Below, one piece after another: positions 53,085 to 60,632 of a stretch of DNA of 64,000 nt. The translations under genes were made by a program, and so were the position numbers. Source of the DNA: Haemophilus_D parainfluenzae_AD (lineage in GTDB: Bacteria > Pseudomonadota > Gammaproteobacteria > Enterobacterales > Pasteurellaceae); assembly GCF_001679325.1 (NCBI RefSeq), contig NZ_LZMX01000030.1, one strand, 5' to 3'. The number at the start of each line of letters is the position of its first letter. Positions within the stretch are counted from its first letter, which is position 1. The notes under the pieces were generated by a model. It was not told where the DNA came from. It made no database searches and saw only the letters and a program-made list of their open reading frames with translations.

Positions 53085-53592
53085 GAGCCACCTCCGCGAA
53101 AGAGATTGAAGGGAAAGTATTTGCTGATAAAGTGCGGTCTGATTGAAGATTAATTCTTCCAGCAAGAACTAAGACGAACTCGCGGGCAAGCTTAGCGCGT
53201 GCGTTGCGTTCGCTATCAGCGGTAATACGGATTTTTTGAAGATGATTTGATAAATCAGTACGGCGAATAGCCGCGAAGATGAATTGATACATTTGCGTAG
53301 ATTCCTGTGATAAATTTTCAGAATCTACCGCTAGACTTTCCACGGTCGGGCGGTAGAACGTAACAAGGTGGAAAACTGCCATCACAGGAAGACAGCCCGT
53401 CATAGACGGCTTATTACGCTCTACCATTGAGAGAATGATCGGATTTATATGTAAAACAAAATCCGCATATTCTTTTGGTGTGCGAATGTTACGAACAAAA
53501 AAAGCACGGTTCTGTGGCGTGCTGTCGTTCGCCTGTGATAAATAGTTCAGCTTTCCACGGCTGGCAATCACTTTTTCTGATTGCGTGTTCAT
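53077..53592 (-). CDS. Icd-like/Ash-family protein (host division inhibitor type)
   Basis: The C-terminal half carries the pattern of Icd-like proteins in P4-type elements: FIFAAIRRTDLSNHLQKIRITADSERNARAKL, then EFVLVLAGRIN. In P4 the related region affects host cell division. I place the start at ATG ending at 53592 (MNTQSEKVIAS, 172 residues). The frame stays open upstream to 53820, but that stretch contains a structured leader hairpin and a non-family peptide, so the longer frame is probably untranslated leader. The N-terminal part (NRAFFVRNIRTPKEYADFVL) has the usual family spacing. Function here is inferred from family only. Confidence 0.68.
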   Translation of the reverse strand: MNTQSEKVIASRGKLNYLSQANDSTPQNRAFFVRNIRTPKEYADFVLHINPIILSMVERNKPSMTGCLPVMAVFHLVTFYRPTVESLAVDSENLSQESTQMYQFIFAAIRRTDLSNHLQKIRITADSERNARAKLAREFVLVLAGRINLQSDRTLSANTFPSISFAEVAHD

Positions 53593-53761
53593 GATGCCAA
53601 AATTAACTGTGGTTTGTAAAGTGATTTCAATCAAAAACAACTTGAAAAATATTTCATATTGTTTAAAATATACATGATTTAAATTCATGGTGATTATTTC
53701 CATATTTAAGTCTTTATTGATGGTTTTAAACTTACCTTTTGAGAGATTCTTAAGGTTGAAT

Positions 53762-53788
53762 ACGCCGCTTGGGAGAGCCTTGCGGCGT
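53762..53788 (-). ncRNA. Structured leader hairpin upstream of the Icd-like gene (P4 CI-RNA-like candidate)
   Basis: ACGCCGC and GCGGCGT form a seven-pair GC-rich stem with a 13-base loop (minus strand AAGGCTCTCCCAA). It lies in the region between the upstream gene and the Icd-like start. In P4 the immunity factor is a small RNA (CI RNA) processed from the leader of the equivalent operon. Sequence similarity to P4 CI RNA was not tested. Confidence 0.35.
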
Positions 53789-53797
53789 TTGTCTTTT

Positions 53798-54142
53798 CTA
53801 TTGCTTAAAATGCGCATCAATAACTTGATTTATTTGTGCGGGTGAAATGGGATATTCATCAAGAAGTTTCCCTTTAGCTTGTTTTGCTGCTAGTTTTTGG
53901 TTGTATAAACTGGCAACTCTTTCCACCTGTTCCGCATTAGCAAGCATATAGCGGGTAAACAGTTTCCCAGTCTGACTAACCTCACGTTCTCGGTTCAATT
54001 CAATCCCTAAAATTCTTTCAATCTCATTGACCTCATTACGAGCATTGAGGAAATGAACGTTGAAATAACTTTCTTTCTCACTAATACCTGTTTTCGGTTT
54101 TAAAATAAGTTCTTTAGCGATTGTCATTAGTCTTGTAGTCAT
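53798..54142 (-). CDS. Satellite hypothetical protein (114 aa)
   Basis: Not recognised. The start at ATG ending at 54142 (MTTRLMTIAKELILKP) is preceded by GGAGGGA; a longer frame from 54154 would begin inside that ribosome site. Charged and helical (NVHFLNARNEVNEIERILGIELNREREVSQTGKLF...), ending in a basic motif ISPAQINQVIDAHFKQ. It lies 15 bases downstream of alpA, so it probably shares that promoter. Confidence 0.65.
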   Translation of the reverse strand: MTTRLMTIAKELILKPKTGISEKESYFNVHFLNARNEVNEIERILGIELNREREVSQTGKLFTRYMLANAEQVERVASLYNQKLAAKQAKGKLLDEYPISPAQINQVIDAHFKQ

Positions 54143-54157
54143 TATTCCCTCCATTAA

Positions 54158-54367
54158 TTAAGCGCGTGCTGCTTTTTGTTCTTCAATCCATTGATTCACT
54201 TCTTCTAAATCCCAGCGGACAAAGTTTTGTGAAAAGCGGATTGGTTGAGGGAATTTTTTAGCTTTTACAAGCTCGTTGAGTTTGGTGCGACCAAAGCCAA
54301 CAATATGGCAAGCGATTTCACCGGAGATTAGTTTTTGTTGTGGGTTTAAATTTTCTGTTTTGTTCAT
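54158..54367 (-). CDS. alpA: AlpA-family transcriptional activator/excisionase
   Basis: A 69-residue MerR-like winged-helix protein. LISGEIACHIVGFGRTKLNELVKAKKFPQPIRFSQNFVRWDLEEVNQWI is the AlpA pattern, with the HTH at residues ~20-40 and the wing RWDLEEV. In satellites of Gram-negative bacteria AlpA activates int and/or acts as excisionase, and it is a hallmark gene. Here it is first in the minus-strand replication operon, behind a 160-base region packed with inverted repeats. Confidence 0.9.
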   Translation of the reverse strand: MNKTENLNPQQKLISGEIACHIVGFGRTKLNELVKAKKFPQPIRFSQNFVRWDLEEVNQWIEEQKAARA

Positions 54368-54370
54368 AAA

Positions 54371-54521
54371 AAATACCTATCGTTTATTTAACACTGTGGA
54401 ATATCGTCATATTCCGTTTAGTTGTTCGAACGATAGGTATTTAACAGCAAATTTAATTTTGATGGTCTGGAATATTCCGATTTACATAGAATGTTCCAGA
54501 TAATGAAAAAAAATGTTCTAG
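54371..54521. promoter_or_regulatory. Inverted-repeat-rich control region of alpA
   Basis: A 14-bp perfect inverted repeat (AAATACCTATCGTT at 54371-54384, complement at 54429-54442) encloses a 7-4-7 dyad (GGAATAT...ATATTCC, 54398-54415). Just right lie the 10-bp palindrome GGAATATTCC (54469-54478) and two copies of TGTTCyAGA (54493 and 54514). Since alpA and the upstream gene are both on the minus strand, this is the alpA promoter region. Repeated TGGAATATT-like half-sites suggest binding of one regulator to several operators. Confidence 0.6.
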
Positions 54522-54526
54522 ATTTC

Positions 54527-55453
54527 TTATTTTTCTTCAAGATCTCCTAATATCCCACGAATAAATTTAGAGCTTGGCGGTATTAGTCCATTTTTAGTGA
54601 AGTCTTGTACTATCTCACCATCTTCTTTCATGTTATCTTCGCCTTTTTTCTTAAAAGCTTTGATTATATCTGTTTGATTTTTACAGCCATATTGAAGATC
54701 GATTAAGTTAACGATCAATCTAGCCATTGTATTTTTAGTTTTTGTTGAGAGTTTAGCACTTGATTTTTCATTTTCTAACTCTGAAATTTTAGCTTTTAAC
54801 TTGCTTATTTCTTCAGGTATTTTATATGTGTCATCAATCACCCCCATACTAGCTAAAAACATCATTAGATCTTCATGTAAAATACAAATTTGATGAATTG
54901 GCAATTTAGCCTCGTAATGGTTGTCTATGAATATCTCTAAATTATTTTCATCTGAATTAACACTTAACGTCATCGGGAAATAAATCATCTCCCGATTTAT
55001 AATATCTGTAAAGGAATGAGATGGGATTTTAAAATAACCACCAAGCCAAAAATTACCCATTTCCGAGCCATTAAATACTTTGGAAATTTCACCTAAAAAA
55101 ACATCATCTACTTTATGATAATAAAACAGCGTTAAGAATATATTTTTACTCTTGTAATGTACGTGAGTTTGTTCATCAAGAAAGTGATCTACTTCAGCTA
55201 AATCTTTATCTATTTTGAAATTACACCCATAAGGTTCAATAGTGACACTATTAGCGGGAATATCTTCTCTATCTATCGATGAAATACACTTATTGTTTCC
55301 CGTTAAATAAACAGATGAAACTAATACCCCGTCACGCAAATAATCTAATAAATCATCTCTATCAATTCTAATCCCGTAGTTTATGGACATATAGTCAACT
55401 GCTTTCTCTAGAGAATATGCTTTCTTAGGCAGCATTCTTTTTGATGGTTCCAT
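54527..55453 (-). CDS. Satellite protein of unknown function (308 aa)
   Basis: Not recognised. The N-terminal ~50 residues (KKAYSLEKAVDYMSINYGIRIDRDDLLDYLRDGVL) look like a helix-turn-helix or small DNA-binding module. A central beta-rich region follows (NIFLTLFYYHKVDDVFLGEISKVF). Residues ~215-235 form a short coiled coil, and the C-terminal ~80 residues (TKTKNTMARLIVNLIDLQYGCKNQTDIIKAF) form a basic helical domain I have the impression of from Pasteurellaceae prophages. No catalytic motif is seen. Its position upstream of alpA and downstream of the structured non-coding block suggests regulation or helper interference, without proof. Confidence 0.72.
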   Translation of the reverse strand: MEPSKRMLPKKAYSLEKAVDYMSINYGIRIDRDDLLDYLRDGVLVSSVYLTGNNKCISSIDREDIPANSVTIEPYGCNFKIDKDLAEVDHFLDEQTHVHYKSKNIFLTLFYYHKVDDVFLGEISKVFNGSEMGNFWLGGYFKIPSHSFTDIINREMIYFPMTLSVNSDENNLEIFIDNHYEAKLPIHQICILHEDLMMFLASMGVIDDTYKIPEEISKLKAKISELENEKSSAKLSTKTKNTMARLIVNLIDLQYGCKNQTDIIKAFKKKGEDNMKEDGEIVQDFTKNGLIPPSSKFIRGILGDLEEK

Positions 55454-55590
55454 AAATACCCCTTTCGCATTTAGTCCTTATTTGAGAGAGCGCACCAGCA
55501 AAGTAAGGTTCTTTGTTTTCGGGGATCAGCCTAGATGCGCTATATTTGGTTGGTTTTAGGAAATGTTAGCCGTTTGCTATATTCTTTGGT

Positions 55591-55656
55591 TCAAGGGGCT
55601 TGAAGTTTCTTTCGTAAAGCGGGATAATCTAATTGCCTTTAGAAACTCCCCTTGAG
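55591..55656 (+). ncRNA. Candidate structured RNA in the satellite intergenic block
   Basis: TCAAGGGG (55591-55598) pairs with CCCCTTGA (55648-55655), and after a five-base bulge AGTTTC (55604-55609) pairs with GAAACT (55642-55647). The 32-base loop is unpaired. No ORF covers it, and a plus-strand terminator follows about 35 bases later, so a plus-strand RNA is possible. Strand and boundaries are uncertain. Confidence 0.38.
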
Positions 55657-55687
55657 TGATAAAGGTTATTACATACGACTTTAATTT

Positions 55688-55715
55688 AAGCCATCGTTCA
55701 CGCGGTGGCTTTTCT
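55688..55715 (+). terminator. Terminator in the satellite intergenic block
   Basis: AAGCCATCG pairs with CGGTGGCTT (one G-T pair) over six bases, followed by TTCTG. Plus-strand orientation, though no plus-strand gene precedes it. Confidence 0.55.
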
Positions 55716-55847
55716 GTTCCTAACACTCTAATTATTAATCAATAAAGTCGATTAATTTTTGTTCATTATAGCAAATTTAATTATAAAGTTTAACTACGTT
55801 TAGTTACGGCTCTTTTATATCTAATCTATTGATATTATAATAATTAT

Positions 55848-55967
55848 GTTACATTTTAATTTGAAGTGTAACAGGAATTCCCAGTGAATTGGGAATACTC
55901 GCACAAATAGGCTTTCGATATGTCATTACGTCATAATCCCCTCGTTGTGAAACGCGGGGATTTTTTT
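55848..55967 (+). ncRNA. Candidate plus-strand small RNA ending in a strong terminator
   Basis: A TATAAT (55836-55841) precedes a hairpin (ATTCCCA/TGGGAAT, 55877-55896) and then a rho-independent terminator (AATCCCC/GGGGATT, 55935-55962) with seven Ts. There is no coding frame on this strand, and all flanking genes are on the minus strand. The -35 is poor and the start is a guess, so only the terminator is firm. Confidence 0.4.
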
Positions 55968-55979
55968 GTCTAACGTTTG

Positions 55980-56252
55980 CTATTTCCGTTTAACTTTCTT
56001 CATTTCTTTGAGTTGCTTAGCGGCTATAAAGTAAATTGTTTCGAGAGCATCCATATTAGGGCTGTTTGGTCTGTTGTTTATTTCTCGTTTTGCTGCATCG
56101 CATTTACATTGAAGAATGTAGATAACTTCATCCAGTGGATATGGTTCATTGTCATCATACAAGCTAATAAAAGTGAAAAGTGCGGTAGATTTCTTATAGT
56201 GTTTCACCGCTGCTATTAGTAAGTTCTGTTTTGCCTCTTTACATCTAATCAT
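55980..56252 (-). CDS. Satellite hypothetical protein after terL (90 aa)
   Basis: Not recognised. A small basic protein (MIRCKEAKQNLLIAAVKHYKKSTALFTFISLY...) ending MKKVKRK. Its start overlaps the terL stop by four bases (ATGA), so it is coupled to the packaging operon and is its last gene. It carries one of the only two uptake signals found in the element. Confidence 0.6.
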   Translation of the reverse strand: MIRCKEAKQNLLIAAVKHYKKSTALFTFISLYDDNEPYPLDEVIYILQCKCDAAKREINNRPNSPNMDALETIYFIAAKQLKEMKKVKRK

Positions 56253-57916
56253 ATATCCAATCCGTTAAATTGCTCTAGTGCGTGTTTGTGTTCGTCTGAT
56301 AGTTCGAAAATTAAATCACCGTATTCAAGTTGATAAGTGCCGAAAGACATTAGGAAGGCGACTGCTGGGTCTATCTTGTTTGCGGCTTTCTTCTTGTTCG
56401 GTTTAATATTGGCGTTCGCGTCTGTTTCCATAACTACATTTGATAAAGCCCACGCAAGCACTGGATCGCCATTGTGTTCTATCATTTGTCTGTTTATTAA
56501 AACTTCCGCACTTTTTGCCACTGGGCTAAATCGTTGGTATGTTTGCGGGAATGGCTCTACTTCAAGCCCAGCCGCTTGTAATTGTGTTCGTAAATGGGTT
56601 GCGTTCCATACATCAAAGCCTGTCATTTTGATATTGAAACGTTCAGCATCTTTCAGAATATCGTCTCTGATTTTGTCGTAGTCGATGCAATCCCCTTCCG
56701 TTGCTATTAGCCAACCACTGCGCACCCAGTTTCGATACATTGCGCGGTTTTTATTTGCCACGTTGTTAAGTTGGAATTCGGGAATGTAGTGTCGTGTAAG
56801 CAAGCGCACTTTGTTTCCGTGTGGGAATGTATAACAAAGGCTTGTTAAGTCGTTGGTACTTGATAAATCCAGCCCTAAATAACAATCTTGATGAAGTAAA
56901 TCGCTTTCAGTGTACTTCCGTTCACATTGCGCCCAGTTTCCATCACCTAGCCACGGTGTAGAGCCTTGGCACCATACATTAAAGCGCTTAGTTAGCATTT
57001 CTACCCATTCGGAAGGAATCCCCCTAGCCTTCTTGATAGTGTTCTCAAAATCAAGGTAAGGAATGGATTTACCTATATTCGGATTTGCTTTTATCCAGTT
57101 CTCTTGATTGTCTATTTCGTTTTCTTCGTCTAACTCAAAAATCAACACAAATAAGCTGTCGTTCTGCTCATTTCCTTCAAGGATTTGAGCGCAATAATCA
57201 TAATGCTGTTTACAGGCTGAAATAACGTTACTTCCGGCTGTTGTAATAGCAAAGAGTAAACCTTCAGGGCGTGCGCCTTGTCCTAGCTCTAACGCGCTAT
57301 ATACGCTGTTGTCCGCGTGTAGGTGATATTCATCTACAATAGCTAAACTAGGGTTAGTTCCTTCAATCGTTGAGGATTTAGCGGCAAGCGGTCGCATAAT
57401 GCTATTGTTCTTCGGATTGATTAGCTTGTGTTGTTGAATGTTAAGGCGTTTTTTCAATGGAGCTGAAAGTAAGCACATTTGACGGGCATCATCAAAAACA
57501 ATCCTAGCTTGATCTCGGCTAACGGCCGCGGTGTATATATCCTGTTGTCCGCCTTCCATCACTAGAAACCAGTTAGCTAAAACGGCTGCTATCGTTGATT
57601 TAGCGTTCTTTCTTGCTACTTGAACGTAAGCGGAGCGATATTTTCTTAATCCTGTGTCTTTACGCTTAAAGCCTAGAATGTTGGCAAAGAGAAAGACTTG
57701 CCAATCTGAAAGAATAATAGGCTGTCCGCGTAAGTGTCCTTTAACGTGCGGGCATAGTTTCGAGAAAGCTAAAAACTTATTAACTGCTCCATCATCAAAG
57801 AAATAATCGGGATTGTTTAAATCGTTAAAATAACGCTCTACGGCTTGTTTTATCTTCTTACAAGCCACTAACTCACCCGATTTGATTTTCTCTGCGTATG
57901 CTTGCCATATTTCCAT
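56249..57916 (-). CDS. terL: Terminase large subunit (HK97-type)
   Basis: Motor and nuclease that packages DNA into heads. The ATPase has a Walker A-like YVQVARKNAKSTIAAVLANW near residue 100-119 and Walker B SLAIVDEYHLH near 190-200. The nuclease domain begins YLGLDLSSTNDLTSL near 342-356, with a second acidic site around GFDVWNATHLRTQ. Length 555 fits. It follows terS by eight bases in the packaging operon. Helper phages provide this protein for most P4-like satellites, so its presence here is significant. Confidence 0.94.
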   Translation of the reverse strand: MEIWQAYAEKIKSGELVACKKIKQAVERYFNDLNNPDYFFDDGAVNKFLAFSKLCPHVKGHLRGQPIILSDWQVFLFANILGFKRKDTGLRKYRSAYVQVARKNAKSTIAAVLANWFLVMEGGQQDIYTAAVSRDQARIVFDDARQMCLLSAPLKKRLNIQQHKLINPKNNSIMRPLAAKSSTIEGTNPSLAIVDEYHLHADNSVYSALELGQGARPEGLLFAITTAGSNVISACKQHYDYCAQILEGNEQNDSLFVLIFELDEENEIDNQENWIKANPNIGKSIPYLDFENTIKKARGIPSEWVEMLTKRFNVWCQGSTPWLGDGNWAQCERKYTESDLLHQDCYLGLDLSSTNDLTSLCYTFPHGNKVRLLTRHYIPEFQLNNVANKNRAMYRNWVRSGWLIATEGDCIDYDKIRDDILKDAERFNIKMTGFDVWNATHLRTQLQAAGLEVEPFPQTYQRFSPVAKSAEVLINRQMIEHNGDPVLAWALSNVVMETDANANIKPNKKKAANKIDPAVAFLMSFGTYQLEYGDLIFELSDEHKHALEQFNGLDI

Positions 57917-57923
57917 ATTTCGC

Positions 57924-58292
57924 CTACATAGTTAGGATTTCATCTAAGATATCGTTTTCATCTACTTCAATAGGATTTTTTCTGCGGCTTACAGGGTCGA
58001 AACCTAGCAATGATGACATCTTAATCATCACCTTTTCGGCATCTGCTTTCGCTGACAAAGCTGGATTTCTTGATTGAGTGCCTTGACTATTAACAATAAT
58101 GAAGCCATTTTTGGCTAAATCTGCTACGGAATGACGCCAAATTGCGTAGTTTTCGCAATAAATTTCAAGGTTCGTTAAATCTTCTGCCTTAATATCGCCA
58201 CGCTCTGAAAGTTGTTTAATTCGGCTTTTCCATTGGGTTTTAGCGATACCATCTAAAAAATCAGGGGTTTTATAGTTTCTTCTCTTACTCAT
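57924..58292 (-). CDS. terS: Terminase small subunit (P27 family)
   Basis: DNA-recognition subunit of the packaging terminase. The P27-type pattern is clear: basic N-terminus SKRRNYKTPDFLDGIAKTQWK, helical EDLTNLEIYCENYAIWRHS, then GTQSRNPALSAKADAEKVMIKMSSLLGFDPVSR. ATG ending at 58292 follows AAGGAA (122 residues); a TTG at 58310 is unlikely. A distinct TerS in capsid-forming satellites steers packaging to their own cos site. Confidence 0.9.
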   Translation of the reverse strand: MSKRRNYKTPDFLDGIAKTQWKSRIKQLSERGDIKAEDLTNLEIYCENYAIWRHSVADLAKNGFIIVNSQGTQSRNPALSAKADAEKVMIKMSSLLGFDPVSRRKNPIEVDENDILDEILTM

Positions 58293-58310
58293 ACATTTCC
58301 TTATTTTCAA

Positions 58311-58396
58311 AAAAATTGCCTTGCGTAAAAATTGAGTTGGGAGGGCGGTTCTGACGGCTTGAGCCTTTCTTTTTTAAACTCCCCCCACCCGTCTAA
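58311..58396. other. Non-coding gap between terS and HNH genes (possible cos region)
   Basis: About 85 bases with two G/C-rich blocks (GTTGGGAGGGCGGTTCTGAC near 58335 and CTCCCCCCACCCGTC near 58380) in an otherwise AT-rich element. In HK97-like phages with an HNH endonuclease the cos site usually lies here. No nick site can be proven from sequence. Confidence 0.35.
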
Positions 58397-58756
58397 TCAT
58401 TCTTTTTTCGCTCCATATCCGCGTTGGTCTATTACTCGTGTTTTGTAACTGTGACAATTTCGGCATAAAGCTTGATGATTAGATTCAACCCAGAATAGAG
58501 GGTCTGCCTGTCCGTTCTCTACTGGCTTAATGTGGTCTATTACCGTTGCTGGTGTGTAGATTCCTTTCTCCAAACACATTACACAAAGCGGATGAAAGCG
58601 TAAGTATTGCGCGCGGTACTTGCTCCACTTATGGTCATATCCTCGCGCGCTACTGCTGGCTCTTGTGTCTTTGGGCTTATGTTCTTCGCATCTACCGAAC
58701 TTAACTTTGTTTTTACAGTTAGGATAGCTACATCGTCTTAATGGTTGATATGGCAT
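58397..58756 (-). CDS. HNH endonuclease of the packaging module
   Basis: Works with terminase in cos-type HK97-like systems to cut concatemers. The zinc ribbon uses CSYPNC near residue 9-14, CEEH, CVMC and CRNCHS, and the HNH centre is VIDHIKPVENGQADPLFWVESNHQALCRNCH. I start at MPYQPLRRC (ATG ending 58756, 119 residues); an upstream in-frame ATG at 58801 would overlap the connector gene by 29 bases. The gene lies between the head genes and terS, the usual position. Confidence 0.92.
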   Translation of the reverse strand: MPYQPLRRCSYPNCKNKVKFGRCEEHKPKDTRASSSARGYDHKWSKYRAQYLRFHPLCVMCLEKGIYTPATVIDHIKPVENGQADPLFWVESNHQALCRNCHSYKTRVIDQRGYGAKKE

Positions 58757-58772
58757 ATCGGTTACTAAATTC

Positions 58773-59084
58773 TTAGTAAGCGCAAGGCTCACGGTAAACA
58801 TCCCATAGAGATTTAACAGTCATAGGGATAAGCGTTTGAGGGGCATCCGTTGTTATTTCTCGGTTACTGTATAAATGCCCGATATACATTAAACAGCCCA
58901 CTTTTATAGCTGGGGTAAAAGGAACGGTGTTTTCTGTTTCTTCACTACCAAAGGTTTTGCCTATATGCTTTTGGCATACTTCAAAGGCTGCTACCTTATA
59001 GCTCTCGATTAAGTCATCATCTAAATCATGATCTACGTTTAAATGCTGCTTAATTTCTTCAAGCGTTAAATCAGTTTTTTCCAT
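58773..59084 (-). CDS. Head-tail connector protein (gp6-like)
   Basis: A 103-residue protein resembling HK97 gp6, the ring that joins the portal to the rest of the neck. The pattern LTLEEIKQHLNVDHDLDDDLIESYKVAAFEVCQKHIG, then FTPAIKVGCLMYIGHLYSNRE, is typical of the family. It overlaps the head-closure gene by 14 bases. Having connectors shows that the satellite completes tail-ready heads. Confidence 0.85.
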   Translation of the reverse strand: MEKTDLTLEEIKQHLNVDHDLDDDLIESYKVAAFEVCQKHIGKTFGSEETENTVPFTPAIKVGCLMYIGHLYSNREITTDAPQTLIPMTVKSLWDVYREPCAY

Positions 59085-59412
59085 TGGTTACCTCTTTACA
59101 AATAAGTTGTAATTCCCTGTGTGATTCCTTGCTATCAATGATGCTGGTTATTTCTAAGTTGCGATTACCGTATTTCACGCGCATTGTGTTATCCACATTC
59201 GTTCCGTATCTAATACGGATTCGCACAATGTTTTCATTCGTTACGCTTGCGCTAGCAAAGAACTCTCTACCCTGTAACGGTTCAACCGCTGCGCGTATAT
59301 TCGCAACGGTTTTCCACTTACTTACAAATCCGCCATAATCATTAGTTTCGTTTACTTGTTTTTGTAAACTTATCGCCTTGTTATATTTACCGGCTCTAAT
59401 CATTCTAGGCAT
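59071..59412 (-). CDS. Phage head closure / head-tail adaptor protein
   Basis: A 113-residue member of the SPP1 gp16/HK97 gp7-like head-closure family. RAGKYNKAISLQKQVNETNDYGGFVSKWKTVANIRAAVEPLQGREFF and the later RIRIRYGTNVDNTMRVKYGNRNLEITSI are the family blocks. It overlaps the portal gene by eight bases and the connector gene by 14. Confidence 0.88.
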   Translation of the reverse strand: MPRMIRAGKYNKAISLQKQVNETNDYGGFVSKWKTVANIRAAVEPLQGREFFASASVTNENIVRIRIRYGTNVDNTMRVKYGNRNLEITSIIDSKESHRELQLICKEVTNGKN

Positions 59413-60631
59413 CGTTCACCTCGTTTTCGTTTACGCTGTCATTGCGTTTAACTTCTACGGTTTGTTTCCATGCTTGGCTGAATTCATCACCGCCAGCATA
59501 AGGCGGCAAGCCTTCACGTCTGCGCACTTCATTAGGTGACATTACGCCCGCTTTAATCGCCACATCATAGCTATTGAAACGTTCGTTTTGACTGGTGCGG
59601 AGTAAGTCGCTTGTGTCAAATTCGATTAAGTGCCGTTTCTTGCTACTGCTCGTTAAGTCAATCATTAAGGCATCTTTAAGCTGTTGTTCAAAGTTAGTCA
59701 GCCATGGGCGCAAGGTTTGTGATAAGAACGCTCTACTAGCCTCACTGAAATTCGCATAACTACTATTTGAATAGTCTTGTAGAAAAATCGGGCTTATGTT
59801 GTAGATTCGGGCTATATCGGAAATTGTGAAGGTTCGACTTTGTAACCATTCGGCATCTTGGTTTGTCATGCCTAATTGTTTGTATTCCATTGAGCCTTCA
59901 AGGATTGGTGTTTTGCCCGCGTTCTTCGCGCCTTTGTAACGCTCTAAGGCTTTCACTGCTTTCTGTGCTTTCGCATCGTCTAACCATTCAGCCGTTGAGA
60001 TTAATCCGCTTGCCATCAATCCGTTTTTCATAATTGATGCGCCGTGTCGTTGTTGTGCTAAACCTAGTCCAATCGTTTCACGGCAAACTGTCACAGGTGA
60101 ACGCCCCATAAATCCATCAAGGGAACTATGGCGTAGGTGTAACATTTCATCTTGAAGGTAGTTTCTAGTTACTCCGTTTAAGTCCGTTACTTGGTAAATA
60201 TGTTCGCCTGTTACTTTACGGAAGATATTTACTTCGCTCGGCTGGTAAGGTGTAAGGCTTACAGGCTCGCCCTTGTTATTCCACTCAATCACTGCGTAAG
60301 CATTACCAGTTAGCAAACAATGGCGCATCATCGTATATTTGAACTGGTAAGGCGTTTGATTTCGGTTAGGCATTTCATTTAAAAGATATTCAACCGGATG
60401 ACGGTAGATTCTTTCGCGGCCATCTTCTTTCAGTGCGTACAGATAACAAGGCATAGATGCTACCGCCTCGGCAATCACTGTTACGGCGTTCATAACCGCT
60501 GGTAGAGCCTCTGCCGTTTGTGGGCTGACATATTCGCCCGCGCCTGTATTATTTACGCCCATGTAAGATAGGAATTCATCAATAGTGATTGGTTCGCTGC
60601 GTTGCTCTTTTCGTCTAAAAGGATTCCACAT
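59405..60631 (-). CDS. Portal protein (HK97 family)
   Basis: Forms the dodecameric entry channel at one vertex of the head. Starts at MWNPFRRKEQ (ATG ending 60631), right after the protease stop (TAATATG) with GGAGG upstream; 408 residues. Family landmarks: VSPQTAEALPAVMNAVTVIAEAVASMPC near residue 35-65, RHGASIMKNGLMASGLIS, and ITMARIYNISP-like DIARIYNISPIFLQD near 285. The C-terminus ends in NEVRRREGLPPYAGGDEF, the typical clip region. Confidence 0.95.
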   Translation of the reverse strand: MWNPFRRKEQRSEPITIDEFLSYMGVNNTGAGEYVSPQTAEALPAVMNAVTVIAEAVASMPCYLYALKEDGRERIYRHPVEYLLNEMPNRNQTPYQFKYTMMRHCLLTGNAYAVIEWNNKGEPVSLTPYQPSEVNIFRKVTGEHIYQVTDLNGVTRNYLQDEMLHLRHSSLDGFMGRSPVTVCRETIGLGLAQQRHGASIMKNGLMASGLISTAEWLDDAKAQKAVKALERYKGAKNAGKTPILEGSMEYKQLGMTNQDAEWLQSRTFTISDIARIYNISPIFLQDYSNSSYANFSEASRAFLSQTLRPWLTNFEQQLKDALMIDLTSSSKKRHLIEFDTSDLLRTSQNERFNSYDVAIKAGVMSPNEVRRREGLPPYAGGDEFSQAWKQTVEVKRNDSVNENEVNDA

Positions 60632-60632
60632 A

